Below, one piece after another: positions 1 through 6,946 of a stretch of 49,545 nucleotides of DNA. The notes beneath the pieces were generated by a model. It had not been told where the DNA came from. It searched no databases and saw nothing but the letters and a program-made list of their open reading frames with translations. Origin of the DNA: a virus; IMG/VR virus record IMGVR_UViG_3300027759_000128, positions 1 to 49,545 of that record; one strand, written 5' to 3'. How positions within the stretch are numbered: the stretch's first letter is position 1; each line of letters starts with the position of its first letter. A program made the translations under genes and the position numbers.

Positions 1-459
1 GGTCTGTTTAGATTGGTATGCGAGAACGGATTGGTGCTTAAGACCCAAGACTTCGGCGGTTTCAAAGAGAGACACACCAAGTTTACATTGGACTCGCTTA
101 AGACCAAGATCGACGAGAAGATGAGCATCATGAACAAGACCGTTGGCACCATATCAAGATGGGCTGAGAAGGAGATGACAGCAGCAGAGAGAAGAGCATT
201 CGCAACAGAAGCTCTATCATTAAGAATCGCCTCAGACAGACAAGCAGAGGAGTACGAGATCATGGAGATATTGAACCCAAGAAGGGACGCAGACAGAGCA
301 AACACTCTATGGCACACATTCAATAGAGTACAGGAGAACCTGATCAAGGGAGGGTTTCAGATGAACAACCGTACGGCAAGGGCCATCACCAATCCTTTGG
401 AGGACATGACTCTTAACCAAGGCCTGTGGCAGATAGCAGACCGCTTCGTAGCGGCTTAG
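1..459 (+). CDS. DUF932-like phage/plasmid protein, C-terminal part (cut by left edge)
   Basis: The frame is open from base 1, so the gene enters from outside the window; 152 codons are visible before the TAG at 457-459. Two stretches, FRLVCENGL near the start and TLWHTFNRVQENLIKGG in the second half, fit the pattern I associate with the DUF932 family (phage/plasmid-like proteins), whose biochemical role is unknown. The segment between them is rich in charged helix-forming residues. GC content and codon choice are higher in G and C than in the late genes further right. The family call is from memory of the motif, not from a search. The true start cannot be seen. Confidence 0.55.
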   Translation, partial: GLFRLVCENGLVLKTQDFGGFKERHTKFTLDSLKTKIDEKMSIMNKTVGTISRWAEKEMTAAERRAFATEALSLRIASDRQAEEYEIMEILNPRRDADRANTLWHTFNRVQENLIKGGFQMNNRTARAITNPLEDMTLNQGLWQIADRFVAA

Positions 460-480
460 GTAGTAAATATTGCAAATGAC

Positions 481-618
481 TTGCTAGTGGAAAAAATAAT
501 CCACTAGTTAGTCGCTAGCAACCCGTTAGCGTCACACCAACGACACGATTGTTGTAGACAGCGAACTGCTAGGGGGGCCCCTGGTCCCTTGGTCCGTCAC
601 CGAGAAATCCCCGGTTTT
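481..618 (+). other. structured non-coding stretch with consecutive hairpins
   Basis: Between the first gene and the small gene at 648 lies a stretch with no credible ORF but much inverted symmetry. Hairpin 1 pairs CTAGTGG (484-490) with CCACTAG (501-507) around an A-rich loop. Hairpin 2 pairs CGCTAGC (513-519) with GTTAGCG (525-531) around five bases, one pair being G-U. Hairpin 3 pairs 538-543 with 549-554. A GGGGGGCCCC run follows at 572-581, then a weaker stem at 599-604/610-615 that runs into TTTT. It could be a small RNA, a processed leader, or stacked terminators. The pairing is visible in the sequence; the role is unknown. Confidence 0.4.
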
Positions 619-647
619 CACATTGTTAAAAGTATAAATACAAATAT

Positions 648-845
648 ATGTCACCATTTACGCAAGAACAGATCAATAGCTACATTGAATTAGCTGCTTT
701 AAAAACAGCTACAGAATTGGCACTAGAGGATGGGGAAGATTTTAATCCTGCCGATATTGGAAATTACGACGACGTATACGATAGAGGACTTTTGGACGCT
801 CAAATTGAGAACGCTAGATTCATTTTAAATCTATTTAAACTGTAA
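648..845 (+). CDS. small acidic hypothetical protein (65 aa)
   Basis: A 65-residue acidic protein with no recognisable family. The start ATG follows an A/T-rich leader, TATAAATACAAAT, with no Shine-Dalgarno sequence, as expected for a Bacteroidota-type translation system. The protein is predicted mostly helical, with a run of acidic residues in the middle (ALEDGEDFNPADIGNYDD) and an amphipathic C-terminus. It is the first of a row of very small genes in one direction with short gaps, typical of phage early regions, where such proteins often target host functions. No function is assigned. Confidence 0.6.
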   Translation: MSPFTQEQINSYIELAALKTATELALEDGEDFNPADIGNYDDVYDRGLLDAQIENARFILNLFKL

Positions 846-848
846 TAT

Positions 849-1022
849 ATGATCAAGCAAGACTTATTAGACATCGTGACCAAAGAGATAACTAGATTCG
901 AGGTTATAGATCACACTAAAAAGAAGGGCGGCCGCATAGTAGTAGAGTACAACGTCAATGTTGAATTGTCCCTACAGGACGAGAACCGGACATTGAAAGT
1001 ATTCTTAACGGATAAAAAATAA
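849..1022 (+). CDS. small hypothetical protein (57 aa)
   Basis: Fifty-seven codons starting MIKQDLLDIVTKEITRF and ending TDKK, three bases after the preceding stop. The alternation of charged and hydrophobic residues (RIVVEYNVNVELSLQDEN) suggests a small alpha/beta or beta-hairpin fold. Spacing and direction make it part of the same small-gene run. I do not recognise a family. Confidence 0.55.
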   Translation: MIKQDLLDIVTKEITRFEVIDHTKKKGGRIVVEYNVNVELSLQDENRTLKVFLTDKK

Positions 1023-1044
1023 TTTATAATAAAAAACAAATAAA

Positions 1045-1215
1045 ATGCAAGAATTAAATTTCGTGGTAGTAGAAGCGCACACAATCTCAGAATTGGAAAA
1101 GAAGGTCAACGATCGTATGGCTTTCGGTTACGTAATCACAAACACGCCGTTAGTGATCGACAAGAGTAGCAGAGGAGAAATCTCTTTCTTTCAGACAATG
1201 GTAAAAGCCAAGTAG
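1045..1215 (+). CDS. DUF1737-like small protein (56 aa)
   Basis: A 56-residue protein of the layout FVVVEAHTISELEKKVN - MAFGYVITNTPLV - FFQTMVKAK. This is the plan of DUF1737-type phage proteins: a first strand, a helix, a short turn and a last strand ending in 'Q-x-M-V-K'. It resembles the clearer relative at 2351-2560, where EGWQPLGG occupies the place of FGYVITN. The leader is AAAAAACAAATAAA directly before ATG, with no Shine-Dalgarno sequence. The function of the family is unknown to me. The family assignment is moderate because the protein is short. Confidence 0.55.
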   Translation: MQELNFVVVEAHTISELEKKVNDRMAFGYVITNTPLVIDKSSRGEISFFQTMVKAK

Positions 1216-1218
1216 TCT

Positions 1219-1425
1219 ATGAGAGGAACCATTGCTCCGGCTCACATAGATCTGCTAATAGATCTTATGACCAACATCAGTGCCATGAATAAGGCAACAA
1301 CAAGACAGGACACCTTAAGGTATATCCATGAGTGCGAGGAGAGTTTAAAAGCTATTCAATTCAGGCTGCAGAATATTAAAGAGCGCACCATGGCCGACAC
1401 CCCCGAGGGCATCCAATTTCCGTAA
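1219..1425 (+). CDS. small hypothetical protein (68 aa)
   Basis: A 68-residue, mainly helical protein starting three bases after the preceding stop, so probably translated from the same message. The central segment (TTRQDTLRYIHECEESLKAIQFRLQNIK) looks like a helical hairpin or short coiled coil. No family is recognised. Confidence 0.5.
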   Translation: MRGTIAPAHIDLLIDLMTNISAMNKATTRQDTLRYIHECEESLKAIQFRLQNIKERTMADTPEGIQFP

Positions 1426-1451
1426 ACTGTGCAAATAATAAATCTAAATAT

Positions 1452-1607
1452 ATGAGTAATAAGCTTTTTGACTGGTTCGGTAGGCATTTCTCTACCATAG
1501 CGCTAGTGGTTGCCATTTTAAACCTATTGTTGCAGAATTACATTATTGGTTCTCTGTGGGTTTTAATTTTCTTGACCGAGTATCAAAGTAAACAAAATCG
1601 TAACTAA
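1452..1607 (+). CDS. small membrane protein (51 aa)
   Basis: Fifty-one codons from the ATG at 1452. Residues about 14-42 are strongly hydrophobic (STIALVVAILNLLLQNYIIG followed by SLWVLIFLT), enough for one long or two short membrane segments, and the C-terminus is polar and basic. The leader AATAAATCTAAATAT precedes ATG without a Shine-Dalgarno sequence. Small inner-membrane proteins of this kind are common in phage early regions. The role is not known. Confidence 0.55.
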   Translation: MSNKLFDWFGRHFSTIALVVAILNLLLQNYIIGSLWVLIFLTEYQSKQNRN

Positions 1608-1616
1608 TGAACGAGC

Positions 1617-1790
1617 ATGAAACAGACAAATCGAGAGGACGAGATAATGATCGAAATGATTCTAGTAGAAGCGGACTCGTGGGGCCTGAGATGGGAAGTG
1701 ACTCGGGACGCCAAGCAATACCTAGAGGACAAAACGGCCGCAGACGAGGTGGAGGCCTACATTTGGGCGTACGAGGAGTGGATCAAGTAG
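1617..1790 (+). CDS. small acidic hypothetical protein (57 aa), overlapping a longer spurious frame
   Basis: Starting at ATG 1617 the frame encodes a 57-residue acidic, tryptophan-containing protein (MKQTNREDEIMIEMILVEAD, then SWGLRWEVTRDAKQYLEDK and AYIWAYEEWIK). Its composition is that of a real globular phage protein. A longer frame over the same DNA (1607-1870) reads an Arg/Gly/Ser-rich sequence for its first 57 codons, which looks like an out-of-frame translation. I therefore prefer this frame. An internal ATG at 1647 is an alternative start with 47 residues. Family unknown. Confidence 0.5.
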   Translation: MKQTNREDEIMIEMILVEADSWGLRWEVTRDAKQYLEDKTAADEVEAYIWAYEEWIK

Positions 1791-1870
1791 AAAGCTCACC
1801 CTATCTACAGATACTCCAGGATATCCACGAAGCGCTAATCGCAATTAATCAAACATTAAAGAACAGATAA
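1778..1870 (+). CDS. possible tiny ORF (30 aa) linking two genes
   Basis: From GTG 1778 a 30-codon frame runs to the TAA at 1868-1870, overlapping the end of the preceding gene and sharing an A with the next ATG (TAATG). The residues SPYLQILQDIHEALIAINQT form a credible amphipathic helix, unlike the Arg/Gly-rich sequence upstream in the same frame. It may be a very small peptide gene. Alternatively, the whole 1607-1870 frame is translated. Confidence 0.25.
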   Translation: MDQVESSPYLQILQDIHEALIAINQTLKNR

Positions 1871-2340
1871 TGAAACGTATCACCTCAGAACAGTCCAGGT
1901 TCTACGTGCCTCTGGACATAGAGAACGACAAGTACGCCTTGCAGAGAGCGAAAGCGTTTACTGTTACCGCTACAGAGGACGGATGGGAAGACGTTACCTA
2001 TTTTGGTGAGGCGATTCTAGACCCAACCGGTAGCGTTAGAAAACCTCAATGGGTGTACGTTTTGGTGAACAAGGGCATGCCGGGAGTCTGCAAGATTGGT
2101 ATGACAACTACTAGCGTAGATCAACGAACCCGTGAGATTAACGCGTCGACGGGAGTTATTACGCCTTGGTTCTCGGTATACAAACACAAGTGTATCAACG
2201 CTAAAGCCATAGAGAAAGCAGTGCACGAGAGACTAGAACGGTTCGGTAAACGCGTAAACAGAAAGCGAGAAGGCTTCGACTGCACTACGGAATTGGCAGT
2301 CGCTACAATTAAAGAACTCGCCGAGGCATACGAAATTTAA
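1870..2340 (+). CDS. T5orf172/MUG113-type (GIY-YIG superfamily) protein
   Basis: A 156-residue protein. From about residue 60 it shows the T5orf172/MUG113 pattern: WVYVLVNKGMPGVCKIGMT (strands with Y-V and K-I-G-M-T in place of GIY and YIG), then DQRTREINASTG, and a helix with AIEKAVHERLERFGKR followed by KREGF. This family is a branch of the GIY-YIG nuclease superfamily found in many phages, and is thought to bind or cut nucleic acid. The first ~55 residues are a separate small domain I do not recognise. The start overlaps the previous stop as TAATG. Confidence 0.75.
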   Translation: MKRITSEQSRFYVPLDIENDKYALQRAKAFTVTATEDGWEDVTYFGEAILDPTGSVRKPQWVYVLVNKGMPGVCKIGMTTTSVDQRTREINASTGVITPWFSVYKHKCINAKAIEKAVHERLERFGKRVNRKREGFDCTTELAVATIKELAEAYEI

Positions 2341-2350
2341 ACTTACAAAT

Positions 2351-2560
2351 ATGAAAATACAACGTTACGAGGTCGTGTACGCAAACAGCGAGCAGGCATT
2401 CGTCGAGCAGATCAATAAGATGATCAAGGAAGGCTGGCAACCTTTGGGTGGTATGGCCGCAAACTTCCAACACAATGGACAGTTCCAACAAACAGTGTAC
2501 CACCAAGCAATGGTAGAGTACGAGAAGGCCTCTGCTTACGAAGATTGTGGTCCTCTTTAG
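2351..2560 (+). CDS. DUF1737-family small protein (69 aa)
   Basis: A 69-residue protein with the DUF1737 pattern: RYEVVYANSEQAFVEQINKM, then IKEGWQPLGGMA, then TVYHQAMVEY. This family is a short beta-alpha-beta unit widespread in phages and bacteria, without known function. It resembles the gene at 1045-1215, so the small-gene region holds two copies of this fold. The leader ACTTACAAAT lies directly before ATG. Confidence 0.75.
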   Translation: MKIQRYEVVYANSEQAFVEQINKMIKEGWQPLGGMAANFQHNGQFQQTVYHQAMVEYEKASAYEDCGPL

Positions 2561-2637
2561 TGGATTGACTGTAATTTTAGATTTCTAGATTTACTGGTCT
2601 ACTGGGACGATGGCGTGTTTTCTAATTGATATGGCTC

Positions 2638-2648
2638 GATATTTATTA
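2638..2648 (+). promoter_or_regulatory. candidate late promoter motif GATATTTATTA
   Basis: This copy of the recurring intergenic motif lies 22 bases before the ATG at 2671, in a 110-base gap that otherwise shows nothing clear. On the sense strand it reads ATATTTATT, the reverse complement of a T4-late-like AATAAATAT. It is one of ten such intergenic copies. Confidence 0.5.
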
Positions 2649-2670
2649 ACGTATAATTAAAACTGATTAC

Positions 2671-4152
2671 ATGAAGAATAACTTCGACTTAACTAACTAC
2701 ATGAAGAGCAACAAAGTTGGTGCTTATCAACAGCTTAACGAAATGTGGTATCAAGACATTAACCAAGCGTTGGGAGATTTCAATACAATGAAAGAAGTCG
2801 AAGAGAGAGAACCTGAGTACAACAAAGAATTAGAAGAAATGGGAGGTGTAAAGAGCATAGGAGATGCAGGCAAAATGGCCACTCCAAACTCAAGACCTAA
2901 TTTAGGACGTCATAGATCAAGCGATATGTTGGACAAGATGAGTAAGAAAGATCACAAGACTAACACTGTTGTTGGTGCTAAAGCTGCGGCTTATAAGGCT
3001 CCACACATGAAAGAAGACAAATTTAAAAGTTTTGGGGATCCGGACTTAACTTTGAACGACTTAAATAAAGACATAGTAATTACTCCTTTCGAATTAGAAA
3101 AAACTTGGAAGGACGTTTACGGTGAAGACTTCAAAACTGAATATTCAGGCGCATACAGCTACTTAACAAAGAACTATAAGAACTTTACAATTGTGGATTT
3201 GGTCGATGTGTGGAAAAGAATGTACGGTGAAGACTTTTTATATGAGTATTCTGGCATTTCTAAATGGTTGTTCTCTAACCAAGGCAAAACGTCTTCTAAA
3301 GACAAAGTAGCGCCTAAGATGAACGAAGAAGAAACAGAAGATATTTTTGCTGGATCTGACACGGCAAAATGGGACAACTACGGAAACGAAACTTCTGAGT
3401 GGGATACAGAAATAGCTGGACAAACTGTAAAAGGTTGGACTGCTGAAGAAACTCAAGGCGGTGCAATAGCTTGGCAAAATCCTAAATATCCTAACGCTCA
3501 TATCTACGCTACGCCAGGTTGGGAAGGAGTTGACGGTATTGCTTTTGAACTTCACGATTCAGAAGACGGATATATGGACGAGCCAAAGATACAAAAAGTA
3601 ATTGGATCAGGTACAGAAGCATGGAAAACTAAAGAGGGCTATATGGCTTTAATGGCTAAGGCATTTACTGTAGTAGAAAAAATGCTTATTCCTTCTGACA
3701 ATATGGATGAAGATCATGGCACGCAAGTTAACCACGATATGAACGACGATATTTCTATGGATTACATAGAGCCTGAGCATATGGTTCAGAACGAAGGCAT
3801 ACAAGATTATAATCATACTTTTGAAGAAGATATTATGGATTTATTAGATGATGGCGTAAGCAAACCTGAAATATTAACTCACTTTAAAGGTATTTTAAAA
3901 AATGCTAATCCTCGTATGGAGGAATCTATAGAAAACGAAGATGTAGATCCATTCGGTTCTATCAAAACTGGTATTGATAAAATTACTCAAGACGATGACG
4001 GCGATATGGATATGAGCGACGATGATAGATTCAGTCAATTGGGTGGAGATAAAATAAAAGCAGGTATCGAAGGTTTAATGGGTGACGGATTCGATTACAG
4101 AGAAATCTTACAATTCGTTAAAGATACTATTGCTTCTAAGAGAAATTATTAA
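2671..4152 (+). CDS. acidic hypothetical protein with internal repeat, possibly virion-associated (493 aa)
   Basis: A 493-residue, very acidic protein of no recognised family. Residues 140-160 (FELEKTWKDVYGEDFKTEYSG) and 175-195 (VDLVDVWKRMYGEDFLYEYSG) are two copies of a ~35-residue unit. Near the C-terminus the segments DDGVSKPEILTHFKGILK and GDGFDYREILQFVKDTIAS also resemble each other. The N-terminus FDLTNYMKSNKVG resembles the start of structural or internal proteins I have seen in T4-like marine phages, but this is weak. A late-type motif lies upstream, and base composition shifts toward the AT-rich late genes, so a late or virion role is likely. Confidence 0.55.
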   Translation: MKNNFDLTNYMKSNKVGAYQQLNEMWYQDINQALGDFNTMKEVEEREPEYNKELEEMGGVKSIGDAGKMATPNSRPNLGRHRSSDMLDKMSKKDHKTNTVVGAKAAAYKAPHMKEDKFKSFGDPDLTLNDLNKDIVITPFELEKTWKDVYGEDFKTEYSGAYSYLTKNYKNFTIVDLVDVWKRMYGEDFLYEYSGISKWLFSNQGKTSSKDKVAPKMNEEETEDIFAGSDTAKWDNYGNETSEWDTEIAGQTVKGWTAEETQGGAIAWQNPKYPNAHIYATPGWEGVDGIAFELHDSEDGYMDEPKIQKVIGSGTEAWKTKEGYMALMAKAFTVVEKMLIPSDNMDEDHGTQVNHDMNDDISMDYIEPEHMVQNEGIQDYNHTFEEDIMDLLDDGVSKPEILTHFKGILKNANPRMEESIENEDVDPFGSIKTGIDKITQDDDGDMDMSDDDRFSQLGGDKIKAGIEGLMGDGFDYREILQFVKDTIASKRNY

Positions 4153-4170
4153 TATCAAAAAATGTAAGTT

Positions 4171-4341
4171 ATGCAAGTTTTGATAGTGGAAGAGGCGGAC
4201 GAACAAGCTATTGAATGCGACGAAATAAAACTGGTAGCATTCAGACCAAAAATGAGAGCGCTCTGTTTTGAAGAGGCCGCTCAGTTCGAAGATGCAGAAC
4301 TTAAGTTAAAAGAACTCGGTGTTACATACGAATTATTATAA
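4171..4341 (+). CDS. small acidic hypothetical protein (56 aa)
   Basis: Fifty-six codons starting MQVLIVEEADEQAIECDEIK and ending VTYELL, 18 bases after the previous stop and immediately before a hairpin terminator. It is acidic, with a predicted beta-strand at each end and a helix between (FEEAAQFEDAELKLKELG). No family is recognised. It probably shares a transcript with the gene at 2671-4152. Confidence 0.5.
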   Translation: MQVLIVEEADEQAIECDEIKLVAFRPKMRALCFEEAAQFEDAELKLKELGVTYELL

Positions 4342-4344
4342 GAG

Positions 4345-4366
4345 TAGGGGCCACAGCCCCTATTTC
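4345..4366 (+). terminator. rho-independent terminator
   Basis: TAGGGGC (4345-4351) pairs perfectly with GCCCCTA (4356-4362) around a CACA loop and is followed by TTTCT. The stem is GC-rich in an AT-rich genome and lies directly after the small gene ending at 4341 and before the next promoter. The T tract is short, so termination may be partial. Confidence 0.65.
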
Positions 4367-4410
4367 TATGTTACTAGGAACTTAAACGAATAGATTTGAT
4401 AGATTTTTCG

Positions 4411-4418
4411 TATATTTG
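4411..4418 (+). promoter_or_regulatory. Bacteroidota-type -7 element TATATTTG
   Basis: TATATTTG fits the TAnnTTTG consensus of vegetative promoters in Bacteroidota and lies 15 bases before the ATG at 4434, just after a terminator. A TTTG at 4395-4398 is too near to be a standard -33 box. This would let the host sigma factor transcribe the following four-gene operon early in infection. The element matches the consensus exactly; activity is inferred. Confidence 0.45.
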
Positions 4419-4433
4419 ATTACAATAAAAGTT

Positions 4434-5210
4434 ATGAGATTACAGACATCACCTTACCTCACTAGACAGGAAGAGTACAGAGACGACCCTTGGAAAATGC
4501 TAATGGTCTGTTTCATGCTAAATCAAACACATCACAGACAAGTAGACGAAGTTAGAGAACACTTCTTTAACAAATGCAACACAGCAGAACGTTTAATCGA
4601 CTGCCCTGACGCAGAGGTCATAGCAATAATCAAGCCTTTAGGTTTTTATAACAAAAGAGTAAAAGCTTGGAAGGAGTTCTCCTATCAGTGGTTGGACTTA
4701 GTAAAAGAATATGGCAATCCTATTTATATTCCTGCTCATAAATTAATTGGACTTAAAGGGGTTGGTAAGTACGCAATAGATTCATGGAGAATATTCCAAT
4801 GTTTCGATTACGAAGTAGAACCAGAAGATCACGTACTAAACTTCTACGTTGAGTGGGCAAGAGTAGAAAAAGAAAGAGTACTAAGAGAGCAAGCCACACC
4901 TAAGCCTATGACAGTTTATTACGCACACTATACTAATTCGAGAGAGGAACAACCTAATTGGAATAATTTAAAAGATTACGTTTGCTGCGTTATGGCAAGA
5001 ACTCAAGGCGAAGCAATAGAGAAAACTAAACGGATTGCATTAAAACGTGAAGGTGCAGTACATCTTAAAATTGCAGGTATAGGATTCGGTAGAGAGGAGT
5101 GGGTAGACGAAGAGCATTGGTTGGATACTGACGAATCTTATTACAGTGTACACGTAGATGCAATGCAAAAAAGAATGGAAGCAAGAAGACAATTAGAATC
5201 ACAAAATTAA
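4434..5210 (+). CDS. MBD4-like HhH-GPD DNA glycosylase
   Basis: I start the gene at ATG 4434 (258 aa). Residues 18-33 (DDPWKMLMVCFMLNQT) match the first helix of MBD4-type glycosylases. LKGVGKYAIDSWRIF at 107-121 is the helix-hairpin-helix, and EPEDHVLNFY at 129-138 carries the expected catalytic Asp (D132), as in the MBD4 PEDHKLN segment. Such enzymes remove T, U or related bases opposite G. There is no four-Cys iron-sulphur motif as in EndoIII. Beyond residue 150 lies a ~108-residue C-terminal extension I do not recognise. It heads an operon of four genes with gaps or overlaps of a few bases. Function as a glycosylase is well supported; the substrate is unknown. Confidence 0.8.
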   Translation: MRLQTSPYLTRQEEYRDDPWKMLMVCFMLNQTHHRQVDEVREHFFNKCNTAERLIDCPDAEVIAIIKPLGFYNKRVKAWKEFSYQWLDLVKEYGNPIYIPAHKLIGLKGVGKYAIDSWRIFQCFDYEVEPEDHVLNFYVEWARVEKERVLREQATPKPMTVYYAHYTNSREEQPNWNNLKDYVCCVMARTQGEAIEKTKRIALKREGAVHLKIAGIGFGREEWVDEEHWLDTDESYYSVHVDAMQKRMEARRQLESQN

Positions 5211-5213
5211 AAT

Positions 5214-6386
5214 ATGATTACAGCAAACCCAAAGTGGATTACAACCACACCGTATTACGAAGAATTTTTACGCTATTACCAAATGGCTAAAACACAACAA
5301 GAAGAGTGTAACTTAGGAATTATAAAACATGCAGATAGCTCTGTGCCCGATGACTTAATGAAACACGTTGAACTATACGACGTGGTTGAAAGAAAGTACG
5401 CAGGATTCTCACAGATAGTTAACGATGTTTTTTATGGTTTTTCCGAAGATCACCCTTACTGGAATAAAATGACTCAAGGTCATATGACAAAACAGAGAGA
5501 AACAGTTTCTAAAAATTGGACAGGTAAGCGCGACGTGTTCGGTTTAAGAGAGTGGATCTATTTGTTCTTGTTTCACAGATTAACAGGATCTGCTATTAAC
5601 TATTCGATGAAACCCTCAGGGTATCACAACACGCTCTTGTTCGAGATGCATCAAGCTGACAATATACCTCAGCTGATAGACATCATAAAAGGAGCAACTA
5701 AACCATTCTACACATCGGTAGGCTATCAGTTCCCAAGTTTTCCTAAACCTCAAGGCAATTACAAACGTGGAGGAGATTATTTCCTTTGCGAATTCGTTCC
5801 TCAACTTGCAGAAGACGTAGCTAACTTCTTAGAGCAGGGCGAGAAAAAAGACTTGAGAGAAGTAGGAGACTTTATGTTTAAGTGGAACACAGACAGAGGC
5901 CTTAGAGCTTTCAGATTTCAGTACGCTGCATTTATTGCTGACATAGCCGATTGGTTCCCTGAATTCGTTAACCGTGAAAGTCCATTTTATTACGGTACGA
6001 ACGCAAAGGAATGCGTTAGCTATTTAGCAAAGAAGTCTACTAAAATGCAAGAAGAAGTATTTTTGGATTCAGTGATGATGAAGATATACGACGACACTGG
6101 CAGTTATCCGTACAACGCAGAGGACGTAACGTGCGACTCAATTCGATGGATTGAGAACTACGTAAAACCCGGAGCAGACTACGATCACTTAGATTTCGAT
6201 CATGTATGGAATAGCAGCAGTATTATAGACCATCCATACGGTCGACAGAAAGCAATGTTAGATCTTGGTCTTGTCCCAAGTTTTAACGGTATTACAGAAC
6301 ACCCTTCCGATGACAAGGTACTTAAATCACTTCTTATAACAGAAGAGCAATACAAGGACAGGGTACAACAACATTATAACAAATAA
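5214..6386 (+). CDS. possible thymine-pyrophosphorylase-like (AADT) base-modification protein
   Basis: A 390-residue protein starting three bases after the glycosylase gene. Notable segments are LFLFHRLTGSAINYS (118-132), YHNT (137-140), TSVGYQFPSFPKP (167-179), and FRFQYAAFIADIADWFPE (233-250) followed by SPFYYGTNAKE. The last block aligns with AAMSYP-like residues 195-220 of the protein at 6946-7950, so the two are related. The arrangement recalls predicted alpha-glutamyl/putrescinyl thymine pyrophosphorylases, which are thought to be HhH-glycosylase-derived enzymes that put adducts on hydroxymethyluracil in phage DNA. This is an impression without a search. A protein of unknown function is the safe reading. 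Confidence 0.35.
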   Translation: MITANPKWITTTPYYEEFLRYYQMAKTQQEECNLGIIKHADSSVPDDLMKHVELYDVVERKYAGFSQIVNDVFYGFSEDHPYWNKMTQGHMTKQRETVSKNWTGKRDVFGLREWIYLFLFHRLTGSAINYSMKPSGYHNTLLFEMHQADNIPQLIDIIKGATKPFYTSVGYQFPSFPKPQGNYKRGGDYFLCEFVPQLAEDVANFLEQGEKKDLREVGDFMFKWNTDRGLRAFRFQYAAFIADIADWFPEFVNRESPFYYGTNAKECVSYLAKKSTKMQEEVFLDSVMMKIYDDTGSYPYNAEDVTCDSIRWIENYVKPGADYDHLDFDHVWNSSSIIDHPYGRQKAMLDLGLVPSFNGITEHPSDDKVLKSLLITEEQYKDRVQQHYNK

Positions 6387-6946
6387 TGGCACACACAACA
6401 AACAAATCTGCAAAGCAGACAAAAAACATCCACATCCAAGGATTAACAGGAGAAAAAATATTTAACAACGTTATGCAAGATATGGGCTACAAAGTCCACA
6501 TCAATCCAGATCCATACGGATACAACGATCACTTAGTATTTTTTGATAGACAAACTCCAACCATTACTCAATTAAAAACGATTTCTCCTTATCATCAACA
6601 CAATTGTTGGGCATTAGATGCCGATTCAGGTAAACAAGTAGAACACGCTTTAAAATGTGAGAAACTTTATATCTTAAGTATTCCTATGGTATGGGAAAAC
6701 GAATACGATGGTTGGTTACTAGAAGTGGATCTTAACATTCTAAAGACAGAACCAAATTCAATTAGACCTTTACCGAACAGCACTCAGAATTCTTTGATTA
6801 TTCCAAGATCTGAACGCTACGTTAGAAAGATATACAAATTGAATAAAACAGAAGAAGACATCATTTTAAAGTATGCAGTATCAGATTATGCAAAGAAGAC
6901 TTCTACTTATGTTAAGAAAAAACCTACAAAAAAAATAGCAAAATAA
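6386..6946 (+). CDS. PD-(D/E)XK-like nuclease (predicted)
   Basis: A 186-residue protein whose ATG overlaps the preceding stop (TAATG). It shows the order expected for the restriction-endonuclease fold: a first helix with Glu (GLTGEKIFNNVMQDMGYKV, E23), a strand with Asp (YNDHLVFFD, D48), and TITQLKTIS (Q62-x-K64) as the Q/E-x-K pair, then an alpha/beta segment with CEKLYILSIP. The C-terminus is lysine-rich, suggesting DNA contact. Its place between two probable base-modification proteins and behind a DNA glycosylase suggests that it acts on DNA according to modification state. The fold call is pattern-based and the substrate unknown. Confidence 0.5.
   Translation: MAHTTNKSAKQTKNIHIQGLTGEKIFNNVMQDMGYKVHINPDPYGYNDHLVFFDRQTPTITQLKTISPYHQHNCWALDADSGKQVEHALKCEKLYILSIPMVWENEYDGWLLEVDLNILKTEPNSIRPLPNSTQNSLIIPRSERYVRKIYKLNKTEEDIILKYAVSDYAKKTSTYVKKKPTKKIAK

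Noticed and set aside
481-618. tRNA gene in the hairpin region
   Set aside because: No T-loop (GTTCRA) box, acceptor stem or anticodon arm of the right spacing could be found.
4416-4433. TTG start adding six codons to the glycosylase gene
   Set aside because: It lies within the -7 box, and the ATG at 4434 gives the expected family start.
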